From Paracoccus yibinensis (GTDB taxonomy: Bacteria > Pseudomonadota > Alphaproteobacteria > Rhodobacterales > Rhodobacteraceae), in NCBI RefSeq assembly GCF_030846195.1, contig NZ_JAVCWH010000008.1:31643-95642 (forward strand): a DNA stretch of 64,000 nt. The letters are read 5' to 3'. Positions 17,374-27,039 of this stretch are shown here, piece by piece. The notes beneath the pieces were generated by a model. That model saw only the letters and a list, made by a program, of their open reading frames with translations. It ran no database searches and was not told the DNA's origin. Positions within the stretch are counted from its first letter, which is position 1, and each line of letters opens with the position of its first letter. The position numbers were made by a program, and so were the translations under genes.

Positions 17374-18029
17374 GTCCTTTCGATGAGGTGTTTCGTGACG
17401 CGCGCCTCGAACCGGCGGCCCAGGCGGGAAATGGTCTCGACCAGGCCCCAGAAGAACAGGGCCAAGACCAGGTTCGCCTCGACATAGCGGAAGGTTTCCG
17501 CCGACATGCGGCTGACCTGATACATCAGTTCGGGCACGGTGATGATGGACAGGATCACCGTTTCCTTGGTCAGGATGATCGAGAAGTTGATCAGCGCCGG
17601 CAGCGCCGACACCATCGACAAGGGCAGCAGGATCCGGCGCACGATGGAGGCTTCGGTCATGCCGATGGCGCGCGCGGCCTCCAGTTGCCCCAGGGGCACG
17701 GCACGGAAGCCCGCGCGGAAGATTTCCGCGAAATAGGGACTGCCGTAAATGGTCAGGCCCAGAAGCCCGGCGGGCAGCGCGTCCAGCCGCAACCCGATCA
17801 GCGGGCCGCCGTAATACAGCACGAACAGCTGCACCAGGAAGGGCGTGCCGCGGATTACCTCAATATAGACCTGCAGGATCCAGCACAGCCAGCGGGGACC
17901 GTAATGGCGCAGCAGCGCGATCAGCAGCCCCAGGCCCATGCCGAAGATCGTGCCGAGCGCCCAGCACAGGACGGTAAAGCCGAAGCCGCGCAGCAGGGCG
18001 GGGCCGTATTGTTGCAGCAGGTCCATCAC
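17370..18029 (-). CDS. Polar amino-acid ABC transporter permease 2 (hut-linked)
   Basis: Inner-membrane subunit of 219 residues, HisM/GlnP family, with a hydrophobic first helix ([20 protein letters not shown]) and the EAA-type loop [17 protein letters not shown] followed by ILLP. It overlaps its neighbours by four bases on both sides, so the two permeases and the ATPase are made as a set. Confidence 0.93.
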
Positions 18030-18673
18030 ACGGCCGTCCTGTGTTCAAGCCAGCGTCCCAGACCCGCAAGGCAGAGGTTGATGACCAGATAGATGCAGGC
18101 CGCCGCCAGATAGACCTCGAGCGGGCGGAAGGTGGTCGCGGCCTGCGCCTGGCTGGCGCGGGTGATCTCCAGGATGCCCACCACCGACACCAGCGAGGAT
18201 GCCTTGACCAGCAGGATCAGCTCGTTGATCAGCGCGGGCAGCGACATGGTGACCGCCTGCGGCAGGATCACCCGTCGCCAGACGTCGGCGGGGGTCATGC
18301 CGATGGCCACGGCCGCCTCGGCCTGGCCGCGCGGCAGGGCGTTGATCGCGCCCCGCCAGATTTCCGAGATATAGGCACTGGCGCAGACACCCACGGTGAA
18401 GACGGCGGCGACCATGGCCGGCACGTCCACCCCGATCAGCGGCAGCGAGTAATAGAAGACCAGAAGCTGCACCAGAAGCGGGACGCCCCGCAGGAAGCTG
18501 ACCCAAACCGCGCCAAAGCGGCGCAGGGAGCGCGAGGGCGACAGCCGCGCCGCGCAGATCAGCGTGCCGATCACCAGCCCCAGGGCGATCCCCCCGACCG
18601 AGATCAACAGCGTGTATCGCGCGGCCCAGAACAGCGGCACGAGGCTTTCCAGGAAAACCGGGATCGAGAACAT
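18026..18673 (-). CDS. Polar amino-acid ABC transporter permease 1 (hut-linked)
   Basis: Inner-membrane subunit of 215 residues, HisQ family: first helix LLISVGGIALGLVIGTLIC, the family segment FLRGVPLLVQLLVFYYSLP and the EAA loop AEAAVAIGMTPADVWRR then VILPQA. It is separated from the upstream binding-protein gene by 78 bases containing a very strong hairpin. Confidence 0.93.
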   Translation of the reverse strand: MFSIPVFLESLVPLFWAARYTLLISVGGIALGLVIGTLICAARLSPSRSLRRFGAVWVSFLRGVPLLVQLLVFYYSLPLIGVDVPAMVAAVFTVGVCASAYISEIWRGAINALPRGQAEAAVAIGMTPADVWRRVILPQAVTMSLPALINELILLVKASSLVSVVGILEITRASQAQAATTFRPLEVYLAAACIYLVINLCLAGLGRWLEHRTAV

Positions 18674-18713
18674 GGCACCTCTGTCTGACGGGTCGCGGGC
18701 AGGTCGGGCGAAG

Positions 18714-18743
18714 CGCGCCGGGCGGGCCGTGCCGCCCGGCGCG
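18714..18743 (-). repeat. Strong intercistronic hairpin after the hut-linked binding-protein gene
   Basis: CGCGCCGGGCGG (18714-18725) and CCGCCCGGCGCG (18732-18743) are perfect 12-base arms with a 6-base loop. No T-run follows in the direction of transcription, so it more likely protects the binding-protein mRNA or tunes read-through than acts as a full terminator. Confidence 0.7.
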
Positions 18744-18751
18744 AGGTCGGA

Positions 18752-19570
18752 TCAGTTGGTGGGCACTTCGCGCGGCAGTTCCGAATAGGTGCCCAGCCAC
18801 TTTTCATGGATGGCCTTGACGCGGCCGTCATCGGTCATCTTCAGCATCGCGTCGTTGATGGCCTGGGCCAGGGATTCGCTGGCTTCCTCCTTGCGCAGCA
18901 CCCAGGCGAAGTATTTCGGTTCGCCGAACTGGGCAGGCTCGAACAGGGCGAAGGTTTCCGGGCGCGACTTGACCAGATAGGTCAGGTTGGGAAGCGAACC
19001 CGCCACGGCGTCCAGACGTCCGGCGGCAAGGTCGGCATAGGCTTCGTCGGTGGTGCCGTATTCCTTGATGGTGATGCCGCCCAGGGTTTCGCCGTAAGCT
19101 TCAAGCTGCTTGAACTGCGCGGTTCCCTGCTGGACGCCGACGGTCTTGCCCTTGATGTCCTCGGGCTTGGTCATGTCGTCGTTGCCCGCAGCCTTGACCA
19201 GCGACACGGTGGCGTCGGCGATGGGCAGGGTGAAGGTGTAACGCTCCAGCCGTTCGGGGGTGATGGTGACGGGGGCGATCACGATGTCGAACTTGCCCAC
19301 CTCCAGGCCCGGAAGCTCGGCCGTCCAGGGGATGTCCTGATAGACCGGCTCGACGCCAAGTTCCTTGGCGACCTCGTCGAACAGGTCCTTGGTGATGCCT
19401 TCGTAGGTGCCGTTGTTCAGCATGTCGAAGGGGGCATAGTGCATGTCGGTGGCGGTGACGATCTTGCCGGCCGCCTTGATGTCGGCCAGCTGGTCGGCCG
19501 TGGCGGCGGTGCCCAGGCCCAGGGCGGCAAGGCCCAGAAGCGCGGCGCGCAAGGTGTTGTGGATGGTCAT
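18752..19570 (-). CDS. Polar amino-acid ABC transporter substrate-binding protein (hut-linked)
   Basis: Periplasmic receptor of 272 residues, family 3 extracellular solute-binding. Signal peptide at residues 1-25 (ALLGLAALGLGTAATA, cut before DQLADIKA), then the family opening GKIVTATDMHYAPFDML and a lobe-2 motif TVGVQQGTAQFKQL. Encoded 62 bases after hutU and before the two permeases. The genetic link makes histidine, urocanate or a related imidazole the expected ligand; the fold alone would also allow other polar amino acids. Confidence 0.92.
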   Translation of the reverse strand: MTIHNTLRAALLGLAALGLGTAATADQLADIKAAGKIVTATDMHYAPFDMLNNGTYEGITKDLFDEVAKELGVEPVYQDIPWTAELPGLEVGKFDIVIAPVTITPERLERYTFTLPIADATVSLVKAAGNDDMTKPEDIKGKTVGVQQGTAQFKQLEAYGETLGGITIKEYGTTDEAYADLAAGRLDAVAGSLPNLTYLVKSRPETFALFEPAQFGEPKYFAWVLRKEEASESLAQAINDAMLKMTDDGRVKAIHEKWLGTYSELPREVPTN

Positions 19571-19599
19571 CGTTTTACTCCTTGTTGGTCAGGTTGGTG

Positions 19600-19625
19600 G
19601 GCGCCGCACGCGGTGCTGCGGCGCC
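19600..19625 (-). repeat. Intercistronic hairpin between hutU and the binding-protein gene
   Basis: GGCGCCGCA (19600-19608) and TGCGGCGCC (19617-19625) are perfect 9-base arms around an 8-base loop, in the 62-base gap after the hutU stop. Likely separates expression of enzyme and transporter genes. Confidence 0.6.
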
Positions 19626-19632
19626 TCTGTTA

Positions 19633-21312
19633 TCAGAGGATCGCGGGAAGGTTCAGCCCATGTTCGCGCGCGCAATCAAGGGCGATGTCATAGCCCGCGT
19701 CGGCGTGGCGCATGACGCCGGTGGCCGGGTCGTTCCACAGCACGCGCTCGATCCGGCGGTCAGCGTCCTCGGACCCGTCGCAGCAGATCACCATGCCGGA
19801 ATGCTGGGAAAAGCCCATGCCGACGCCGCCGCCGTGGTGCAGCGACACCCAGGTCGCCCCGGATGCCGTGTTCAGCAGCGCGTTCAGCAGCGGCCAGTCG
19901 CTGACCGCGTCCGACCCGTCCTTCATCGCCTCGGTTTCCCGGTTGGGGCTGGCGACGCTGCCCGAATCGAGGTGGTCGCGGCCGATCACCACAGGGGCCT
20001 TCAATTCGCCGTTGCGCACCATCTCGTTGATCGCCAGCCCCGCCCGGTGCCGGTCGCCCAGGCCGATCCACATGATCCGGGCGGGCAGACCCTGGAAGGC
20101 GATGCGGTCGCGCGCCATGTCCAGCCAGTTGTGCAGGTGGGCGTTGTCGGGGAACAGCTCCTTCATCCGCCGGTCGGTCTTGTAGATGTCCTCGGGATCA
20201 CCCGACAGCGCGGCCCAGCGGAAGGGGCCGATACCCCGGCAGAACAGCGGGCGGATATAGGCGGGCACGAAGCCCGGGAAGGCGAAGGCGTTTTCCAACC
20301 CTTCTTCCTTGGCCACCTGGCGGATGTTGTTGCCATAATCCAGCGTCGGCACGCCTGCGTTCCAGAAATCGACCATGGCCGCGACATGGGCCTTCATGCT
20401 GGCGCGGGCGGCCTGTTCGACGGCCTTGGGGTCGCTGTCCTGGCGCGCGCGCCATTCGGCCACGGACCAGCCCAGCGGCAGATAGCCGTGGATCGGGTCA
20501 TGGGCGCTTGTCTGGTCGGTGACGATGTCGGGACGCGGGCCGCCCGCCTTCATGCGGCGCACCAGTTCGGGAAAGACCTCGGCCGCATTGCCGATCAGGG
20601 CCACGGACTTGGCCTCTCCGGCCTTGGTCCAGCGGTCGATCATCGCCAGGGCCTCATCCAGGGTATGGGCCTTCTCGTCGCAATAGCGGGTGCGGATGCG
20701 GAAGTCGGCGCGGGTTTCGTCGCATTCGACGGCCAGGCAGCAGGCCCCGGCCATCACCGCGGCCAGCGGCTGCGCGCCGCCCATCCCGCCCAAGCCTGCG
20801 GTCAGGATCCACTTGCCGCTCAGGTTGCCGCCGTAATGCTGGCGCCCGGCCTCGGCGAAGGTTTCATAGGTGCCCTGCACGATGCCCTGGGTGCCGATAT
20901 AGATCCAGGACCCGGCGGTCATCTGGCCGTACATCGCCAGGCCCTTCTTGTCCAAGTCGTTGAAATGGTCCCAGGTGGCCCAGTGCGGCACCAGGTTCGA
21001 ATTGGCGATCAGCACGCGCGGCGCGTCCTTGTGGGTGCGGAAGACGCCGACGGGCTTGCCCGATTGGACCAGTAGGGTCTGGTCCTCGTCCAGGTCGCGC
21101 AGGCTGGCGACGATCTTGTCGAAATCGGCCCAGGTCCGGGCGGCGCGGCCGATGCCGCCATAGACGACCAGTTCGTGCGGATTTTCCGCCACGTCGGGAT
21201 GGAGGTTGTTCATCAGCATCCGCAAGGGCGCCTCGGTCATCCAGCTTTTCGCGGTCAGTTCCGTGCCGGTGGCCGGAAAGACGTCGCGGATGTTGTGACG
21301 GGGATTGGTCAT
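19633..21312 (-). CDS. hutU: Urocanate hydratase
   Basis: Second step of histidine degradation: urocanate plus water to 4-imidazolone-5-propionate, using tightly bound NAD+. The 559 residues agree with the family (about 555). The NAD-binding glycine motif [10 protein letters not shown] is at about 173-182, and the signature [10 protein letters not shown] with its conserved cysteine lies in the middle. The start [16 protein letters not shown] aligns with the family start. It follows hutG by two bases. Confidence 0.97.
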   Translation of the reverse strand: MTNPRHNIRDVFPATGTELTAKSWMTEAPLRMLMNNLHPDVAENPHELVVYGGIGRAARTWADFDKIVASLRDLDEDQTLLVQSGKPVGVFRTHKDAPRVLIANSNLVPHWATWDHFNDLDKKGLAMYGQMTAGSWIYIGTQGIVQGTYETFAEAGRQHYGGNLSGKWILTAGLGGMGGAQPLAAVMAGACCLAVECDETRADFRIRTRYCDEKAHTLDEALAMIDRWTKAGEAKSVALIGNAAEVFPELVRRMKAGGPRPDIVTDQTSAHDPIHGYLPLGWSVAEWRARQDSDPKAVEQAARASMKAHVAAMVDFWNAGVPTLDYGNNIRQVAKEEGLENAFAFPGFVPAYIRPLFCRGIGPFRWAALSGDPEDIYKTDRRMKELFPDNAHLHNWLDMARDRIAFQGLPARIMWIGLGDRHRAGLAINEMVRNGELKAPVVIGRDHLDSGSVASPNRETEAMKDGSDAVSDWPLLNALLNTASGATWVSLHHGGGVGMGFSQHSGMVICCDGSEDADRRIERVLWNDPATGVMRHADAGYDIALDCAREHGLNLPAIL

Positions 21313-21314
21313 GG

Positions 21315-22112
21315 TCAGCCTTTCAGATCGGGGGCCAGATCGGCAAGCGTTGCAAGGATGTGCTGCAGGGTGTCGCGCAGCGGCGCGGCCTTCGCGGGAT
21401 CAAAGGCGAAGGGCGGGGTCTCGGTCGCCAGATGGGTGGACTGGGCCAGTTCCATCTGGATGGCGTGGACGCCATCGGCGGGGCGGCCGTAATGGCGCGT
21501 GGTCCAGCCGCCCTTGAAGCGGCCGTTGACCGCCATGGTCCGTCCCGTTGCGCGGCAGATCGCCTCGACCGCGGACTGGATGCGCGGGTCGCAGGTCGTG
21601 CCCCCGGCGGTGCCGATGTTGAAATCGGGCAGCGTGCCGTCGAACAGGAACGGGATCCGCGACCGGATCGAGTGGCAGTCGTAAAGGATCGCCACCCCGT
21701 GCCGGGCCCGCACGCGCTCGATCTCGGCCGATAGGGCGGCGTGATAGGGCGCATGGAAACGGGCGGTGCGGTCGGCCAAGTCCTGGGCGGTGGGCTCCTG
21801 CGTCCAGATCGGCTGGCCGTCGAAATCGGTCAGTGGCACCAGCCCGGTGGTGTTCTGGCCGGGATAAAGGCTTTCATTGTCCGGCCCGCGATTGGCGTCG
21901 ATCACATAGCGGTGGAAGGTCGCGCGCACCACCGTCGCCCCCGGCAGCAGCCCGGCATACAGCCGTTCCACATGCCAGTCGGTATCGGCCAGCAGCCTTC
22001 CCCGGTCGTTCAGGCGGGCCGCGACGTCGTCCGGCAGCCAGGTCCCGACATGGGGCAGGCCCAGGATGACGGGGCCGTCGCCCGGTTCGACGATGACGGG
22101 ATCGGGGATCAC
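21315..22112 (-). CDS. hutG: N-formylglutamate deformylase (amidohydrolase)
   Basis: Last step of the five-step route: N-formyl-L-glutamate to glutamate and formate, with zinc. The GTG at 22112 gives 265 residues starting [25 protein letters not shown] in two blocks, where the family starts; the upstream open frame is only the opposite reading of hutH. Motifs include [16 protein letters not shown] and [18 protein letters not shown]. It shares four bases (GTGA) with the hutH stop. Its presence together with hutF shows the route that releases formate rather than formamide. Confidence 0.93.
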   Translation of the reverse strand: MIPDPVIVEPGDGPVILGLPHVGTWLPDDVAARLNDRGRLLADTDWHVERLYAGLLPGATVVRATFHRYVIDANRGPDNESLYPGQNTTGLVPLTDFDGQPIWTQEPTAQDLADRTARFHAPYHAALSAEIERVRARHGVAILYDCHSIRSRIPFLFDGTLPDFNIGTAGGTTCDPRIQSAVEAICRATGRTMAVNGRFKGGWTTRHYGRPADGVHAIQMELAQSTHLATETPPFAFDPAKAAPLRDTLQHILATLADLAPDLKG

Positions 22113-23638
22113 AGCGCCACCCCGTCGATGCCCGCCGCCCGGATCAGCGTGCCGTCGCGCACCATCGCGGCGGCGGCTTCCAGATCCGGGGCAAGATAGC
22201 GGTCCTCGGCAATCGCCGGGACCTTGGCGCGCAGCGCATCCATCACCGCGCGCAGCCGGGCCGAGGTTTGCAGCGGCGCGCGGAAATCGATGCCCTGGGC
22301 GGCGCAGATCGCCTCGACCCCCAGGATCACCGACAGGTTCGCGTTCATCCGCCCCAGCCGCCGCGCGCCATGCGCGGCCATCGACACATGATCCTCCTGA
22401 TTGGCCGAGGTCGGCGTGGAGTCGGTCGAGCAGGGATTGGCCAGGTGCTTGTTCTCGCTCATCAGGGCGGCGGTGGTGACCTCGGCGATCATCAGGCCGG
22501 AATTCAGGCCCGGCGCCGGGGTCAGGAAGGGCGGTAGGTCGTGGGACAGCGTGGGGTCCACCATCAGCGCCACGCGGCGCTGCGCGATGGCGCCGATCTC
22601 GGCCAAGGCCAGGGCGATCTGGTCGGCGGCGAAGGCCACGGGCTCGGCGTGGAAGTTGCCGCCCGACACGATCCGACCCTCGCCCAGGACCAGGGGATTG
22701 TCGGTCACGGCATTGGCTTCGATCTGCAAGGTGCGGCCGGCAAAGCGCAGCACGTCCACCGCCGCACCCGCGACCTGGGGCTGGCAGCGGATGCAATAGG
22801 GATCCTGGACGCGGCTGTCGCCCTCGCGATGGCTTTCGCGGATTTCCGACCCTTCCATCAGGGCGCGCATCTGCCGGGCCACCTCGATCTGGCCGGGATG
22901 GCCGCGCAGGTCGTGGATTTCCGGCTGAAGGGGCGCGGTCGATCCCATGATGGCGTCGGTGGACAGCGCCGCCGTCACCATGCAGGTCGCCGCGTTGCGC
23001 CAGCCTTCGAAGAGGCCGATCAGCGCCAAGGCAGTGGAGAACTGCGTGCCGTTGATCAGCGCCAGCCCTTCCTTCGGGCCCAGCACCACCGGCGTCAGGC
23101 CCGCCCGCGACAGCGCCTCGGCCCCCGGCAGGCGGTGGCCGTCGAACCAGGCCTCGCCATGGCCGATCATGGCGGCGGTCATGTGCGCCAGCGGGGCCAG
23201 GTCGCCGGATGCCCCGACCGATCCTTGCGCGGGCACGACGGGGGTGACGCCGCGGGCCAGCATCTCCTCGATCAGGGCCACGACCTCCCACCGGACGCCG
23301 GACGCGCCGCGCCCCAGGCTCAGCAGCTTCAGGGCCATCATCAGGCGGGTCGCGGGGATGTCCAGGGCCTCGCCCACGCCGCAGCAATGGGACAGGATCA
23401 GGTTGCGCTGCAAGGTCGCCGTGTCCTCGGCCGCGATCTTGACCGAGGCCAGCTTGCCGAAGCCGGTATTGACGCCATAAACGGCCGCCGCCCCACTGGC
23501 CGCCGCCGCGATCTGCGCCGCCGCCGCCTCGATCCCCGGCCGGGCGGCGGGGTCCAGCCGCACGGCATGGCCGCCGCGCCAGACGGTTTCCAATTGCGCA
23601 AGCGTCGCCGCGCCGGGTTCAAGGATCAGGTCAGACAA
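22109..23638 (-). CDS. hutH: Histidine ammonia-lyase (histidase)
   Basis: First step: L-histidine to trans-urocanate and ammonia. The self-formed MIO prosthetic group comes from Ala-Ser-Gly at about residues 143-145 in [14 protein letters not shown], which is intact. I start at the TTG at 23638 because GGAGG lies five bases before it, it gives MSDLILEPG as in other histidases and a length of 509 residues (family 505-515). An ATG at 23662 inside hutI is the alternative and adds eight residues. Overlaps hutI by eight bases and hutG by four. Confidence 0.95.
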   Translation of the reverse strand: MSDLILEPGAATLAQLETVWRGGHAVRLDPAARPGIEAAAAQIAAAASGAAAVYGVNTGFGKLASVKIAAEDTATLQRNLILSHCCGVGEALDIPATRLMMALKLLSLGRGASGVRWEVVALIEEMLARGVTPVVPAQGSVGASGDLAPLAHMTAAMIGHGEAWFDGHRLPGAEALSRAGLTPVVLGPKEGLALINGTQFSTALALIGLFEGWRNAATCMVTAALSTDAIMGSTAPLQPEIHDLRGHPGQIEVARQMRALMEGSEIRESHREGDSRVQDPYCIRCQPQVAGAAVDVLRFAGRTLQIEANAVTDNPLVLGEGRIVSGGNFHAEPVAFAADQIALALAEIGAIAQRRVALMVDPTLSHDLPPFLTPAPGLNSGLMIAEVTTAALMSENKHLANPCSTDSTPTSANQEDHVSMAAHGARRLGRMNANLSVILGVEAICAAQGIDFRAPLQTSARLRAVMDALRAKVPAIAEDRYLAPDLEAAAAMVRDGTLIRAAGIDGVAL

Positions 23639-24833
23639 AATCGCCTCCGACGATGCGGGCATGAAGGGGGTTGAAGCCGATGCGATAGGACAGTTCGGCC
23701 GGGTGGGCGATGTCCCACACCGCCAGGTCCGCGCGCAGGCCGGGCCGGATCGCGCCACGGTCCTCCAGGCCAAGTGCGCGGGCCGCGTGCAGGGTCACGC
23801 CCGCCAGGCATTCCGAGGGCGTCATGCGGAACAGCGTGGCACCCATGTTCATCGCCATCAGCAGCGAGGTCAGCGGAGAGGTGCCGGGGTTGCAGTCCGT
23901 CGCAAGCGCGATCGGCACGCCCGCCCGGCGCAGCGCCGCGACCGGCGGCAGCCTGGTTTCGCGCAGGGTGTAGAAGGCGCCTGGCAGCAGCACCGCGACG
24001 GTGCCGGACGCGGCCATCGCGGCGATGCCGTCGTCGCCCAGGTATTCCAGATGGTCGGCCGAGATCGCGCCATGCCGCGCCGCCAAGGCTGCGCCGCCCA
24101 GGTCCGACAGCTGTTCCGCGTGCAGCTTGACCGGCAGGCCCAAGGTCGCGGCGTGGTCGAAGACCAGGCCCATCTCCTCGGGCGAAAAGGCGATACCTTC
24201 GCAGAAGCCGTCAACCGCATCGGCCAGACCTTCGGCATGGGCGCGGTCCAGCCCGGCCATCACCACATCGCGCAGATAGGCGGCGCGGTCAGCGGCGTAT
24301 TCGGGGGACAGCGCGTGGGCCGCAAGCCAGGTGGTGCGCACCGTCACCGGCCGGACCTGCCCGATCCGGCGGGCGACGCGCAGCATCTTCAGTTCGGCTT
24401 CGACATCCAGGCCATAGCCCGACTTGATCTCGATGGTGGTGACGCCCTCGGCCAGCAGGGCATCGACGCGGGGCAGCGCCTGGGCCAGCAGGTCGTCCTC
24501 GGACGCGGCGCGGGTGTCGCGGACGCTGGACAGGATCCCGCCGCCGGCGCGAGCGATGTCCTCGTAGCTGGCGCCTTCCAGCCGCATCTCGAATTCGCGG
24601 GCGCGGTCTCCGCCAAAGACGACATGGGTGTGGCAGTCGATCAGGCCGGGCGTGACGACCCGCCCGCCCAGGTCCCGGCGGGGGGCGCCTGCATATTCAT
24701 CCGGCAGGTTGGCGGCGTTGCCGGTCCAGGCGATTCGGGGTCCTTCGGTCACGATGACAGAAGGACCGGACAACGTGGATTGGCCCGATTCGGCGGCAAT
24801 GCCGGCTATTCTGACGTTGCTGAGGATCTGCAT
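23631..24833 (-). CDS. hutI: Imidazolonepropionase
   Basis: Third step: hydrolysis of imidazolone-5-propionate to N-formimino-L-glutamate by a metal-dependent amidohydrolase. The HxH metal motif is [10 protein letters not shown] (His68, His70), further ligands appear in KLHAEQLSD and [12 protein letters not shown]. Length 400 is normal. It is the first gene of the long leftward hut transcript and diverges from hutF, with operator-like palindromes between them. Confidence 0.96.
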   Translation of the reverse strand: MQILSNVRIAGIAAESGQSTLSGPSVIVTEGPRIAWTGNAANLPDEYAGAPRRDLGGRVVTPGLIDCHTHVVFGGDRAREFEMRLEGASYEDIARAGGGILSSVRDTRAASEDDLLAQALPRVDALLAEGVTTIEIKSGYGLDVEAELKMLRVARRIGQVRPVTVRTTWLAAHALSPEYAADRAAYLRDVVMAGLDRAHAEGLADAVDGFCEGIAFSPEEMGLVFDHAATLGLPVKLHAEQLSDLGGAALAARHGAISADHLEYLGDDGIAAMAASGTVAVLLPGAFYTLRETRLPPVAALRRAGVPIALATDCNPGTSPLTSLLMAMNMGATLFRMTPSECLAGVTLHAARALGLEDRGAIRPGLRADLAVWDIAHPAELSYRIGFNPLHARIVGGDFV

Positions 24834-24866
24834 CGGACCGCCGCCTTCATTTGCGCTTGCTGTTTC

Positions 24867-24903
24867 TATGTTTAAACATATATTCTATCTATGTCTAAAC
24901 TTA
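24867..24903. promoter_or_regulatory. Twin palindromes between hutI and hutF, candidate HutC operators
   Basis: TATGTTTAAACATA at 24867-24880 is a perfect 14-base palindrome. TATGTCTAAACTTA at 24890-24903 matches it at 12 of 14 positions, with centres 23 bases apart, about two helical turns. The block is much more AT-rich than its surroundings and is shared by both divergent promoters. HutC, encoded at 26304, is the obvious candidate to bind it; HutC releases DNA when it binds urocanate. Palindromes are seen; the assignment is inferred. Confidence 0.68.
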
Positions 24904-24942
24904 TTTTTGCGTCAAACGAAATCGATGCAGGCGGGGAGCTGG

Positions 24943-26307
24943 ATGACGGTGCTGTGGGCGGAACGGGCTTTGCTGCCCGAAGGTTGGGCGGAAAAGGTCA
25001 GGGTTGAGATCGGCCCCGACGGCCGGATCGGGCAGGTGCGCGCGGGCGCCGAACCCGAAGGCCGGCGGGTCGGGTTACTGCTGCCGGCGATGGCGAACCT
25101 GCATTCCCACGCCTTCCAGCGGGCCATGGCCGGCCTGTCCGAGGCGCGCGGCCCCCACCCGCGCGACACCTTCTGGACCTGGCGGCAGATCATGTTCCGC
25201 TTCCTGGACCACCTGACCCCCGAGGATGTCGAAGCCATCGCCGCCCTTGTGCAGATGGAGATGCTGGAAGCGGGCTTTGCCACCAATGTCGAGTTCCATT
25301 ACCTGCACCACCAGCCGGGCGGCACGCCTTACGCGAATCTGGCCGAGATGGCCGAACGCATCGCCGCCGCCGCCGCGCGCACCGGGATCGGACTGACGCT
25401 GCTGCCGGTCCATTACCAGTTCGGCGGCTGCGACGGCCGTCCGCTGGGTCCGGGGCAGGTTCGCTTCGGCACCGATCCCGACCTGTTCGTGCGGCTTCTG
25501 GACGCGGCCGAAGGCGCGCTGCGCCACCTGCCCCCGGACGCGGGGATCGGGATCGCCCCCCATTCGCTGCGCGCCGTCAGCCCGGATGCGCTGCGCCTTT
25601 GCGCCGCCCTGCGGCCCGGCCGCCCGCTGCACATGCACCTGGCCGAACAGATCCCCGAGGTCGAGGAGGTCCTGGCCGCGCGCGGGCGGCGCCCGGTCGA
25701 ATGGGTGCTGGAACACTGCGCCCCCGACAGCCGCTGGACCCTGATCCACCTGACCCACATGACCGACGACGAAACCCGCCGCCTGGCCGCCACCGGCGCT
25801 GTCGCGGGCCTTTGCCCCATCACCGAGGCCAGCCTGGGCGACGGCATCTTCAACGGCGCCCTTTGGCGCAACGCGGGCGGCCGGCTTGGCTTCGGATCCG
25901 ACAGCAACATCCGCATTTCCCTGGTCGAGGAGTTGCGCGGCCTGGAATACAGCCAGCGTCTGCGCGACACCGCCCGCGCGATCCTGGCCGAACCGCCGCG
26001 TTCCACGGGGCGGGTGCTCTACGACGCGGGACTAGAGGGCGGAGCGGCTGCCGCGGGCCGCGACAGCGGTGCGATCCGCGAGGGGCTGTGGGCCGACCTG
26101 TGCGCCCTGGACCTGGGCACGCCGGTGCTGGCGGGGCGGCGGGACGACCAGATGCTCGATAGCCTGGTCTTTGCCGGGGGCGACGGGCTGGTGCGCGACG
26201 TCTGGGCCGCCGGACGCCATGTCGTGCGCGATGGCCGCCATCTGGACCGCGACCGGATCGTCGCCGATTATGTGGCCTGCATCACCAGCCTGCAGGAGCG
26301 GATGTGA
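24943..26307 (+). CDS. hutF: Formimidoylglutamate deiminase
   Basis: Fourth step: N-formimino-L-glutamate to N-formyl-L-glutamate and ammonia. A 454-residue metal-dependent amidohydrolase with MANLHSHAFQRAM (His54, His56), HMHLAEQIPEVEE and the Asp-containing LGFGSDSNIRISL, all characteristic of HutF. The ATG at 24943 is preceded by GGGGAG at good spacing; an upstream ATG at 24925 lacks one. Its 3' end overlaps hutC by four bases. Confidence 0.95.
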   Translation: MTVLWAERALLPEGWAEKVRVEIGPDGRIGQVRAGAEPEGRRVGLLLPAMANLHSHAFQRAMAGLSEARGPHPRDTFWTWRQIMFRFLDHLTPEDVEAIAALVQMEMLEAGFATNVEFHYLHHQPGGTPYANLAEMAERIAAAAARTGIGLTLLPVHYQFGGCDGRPLGPGQVRFGTDPDLFVRLLDAAEGALRHLPPDAGIGIAPHSLRAVSPDALRLCAALRPGRPLHMHLAEQIPEVEEVLAARGRRPVEWVLEHCAPDSRWTLIHLTHMTDDETRRLAATGAVAGLCPITEASLGDGIFNGALWRNAGGRLGFGSDSNIRISLVEELRGLEYSQRLRDTARAILAEPPRSTGRVLYDAGLEGGAAAAGRDSGAIREGLWADLCALDLGTPVLAGRRDDQMLDSLVFAGGDGLVRDVWAAGRHVVRDGRHLDRDRIVADYVACITSLQERM

Positions 26308-27029
26308 ACATCAAGCCAGCCGACAGGCCGACGGCCCAGACCATGCCCAAGGCGCAGCTGATCGTGTCCGAGGTCCGCCGCCGGATCCTCGACCGCGAAT
26401 GGCGCCAGGGCGACCGCATCCCGGACGAGGCCGATCTGGCCGTCGAATTCGGCGCGGCGCGGGCCACGGTGAACAAGGCGCTGCAACTGCTGGCGGACGA
26501 GGGGCTGCTGGACCGCCGCCGCCGCGCCGGCACCCGCGTCGCGGTCGATCCGGTCCGCAAGGCCACGCTGTCGATCCCCATCGTGCGCGAACAGATCGAA
26601 AGCGCGGGCATGGCCTATAGCCACCGCATCATCGCACATCGCCGCAGCCCCCTGCCCGACGCCCTGGCCCTGCGCCTGGCCGCGCCTGCCGGGATGCCGA
26701 TGATCCATCTGCGCGCGGTCCATTACGGCGACGGCATCCCCTTCCAATACGAGGACCGCTGGATCAACCCCCAGGCGGTCCAGGGGATGGATGCCGTCGA
26801 TTTCCGCCATGTGAACGCCAACGAATGGCTGGTGCGCAACGCCCCCTATCTGCGCGCCGACGTGACCTTCTCGGCCGCGAATGCCGACGCGCGGGACGCC
26901 CGGATGCTGCAAACCCGGCCCGGCCAGGCGCTGCTGGTCTTGCACCGCAGCACCTGGAACGACGACCACCTTATCACCACCGTCCGCATCGCCTGCCGCC
27001 CCGGCCACGAGATCGGCACCCGGGGCTAG
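26304..27029 (+). CDS. hutC: Histidine utilization repressor, GntR/HutC family
   Basis: Regulator of 241 residues. The N-terminal winged helix of the GntR family is seen at about 15-80 (RRRILDREWRQGDRIPDEADL, then ARATVNKALQLLADEGLL), followed by a UTRA effector domain to the C-terminus (QIESAGMAYSHRIIAHRRS, and VLHRSTWNDDHLITTVRI). HutC proteins repress hut genes and are relieved by urocanate. Coupled to hutF by ATGA overlap, so it represses its own synthesis if it acts at 24867-24903. Confidence 0.93.
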   Translation: MNIKPADRPTAQTMPKAQLIVSEVRRRILDREWRQGDRIPDEADLAVEFGAARATVNKALQLLADEGLLDRRRRAGTRVAVDPVRKATLSIPIVREQIESAGMAYSHRIIAHRRSPLPDALALRLAAPAGMPMIHLRAVHYGDGIPFQYEDRWINPQAVQGMDAVDFRHVNANEWLVRNAPYLRADVTFSAANADARDARMLQTRPGQALLVLHRSTWNDDHLITTVRIACRPGHEIGTRG

Positions 27030-27039
27030 GTTTCCGTCG

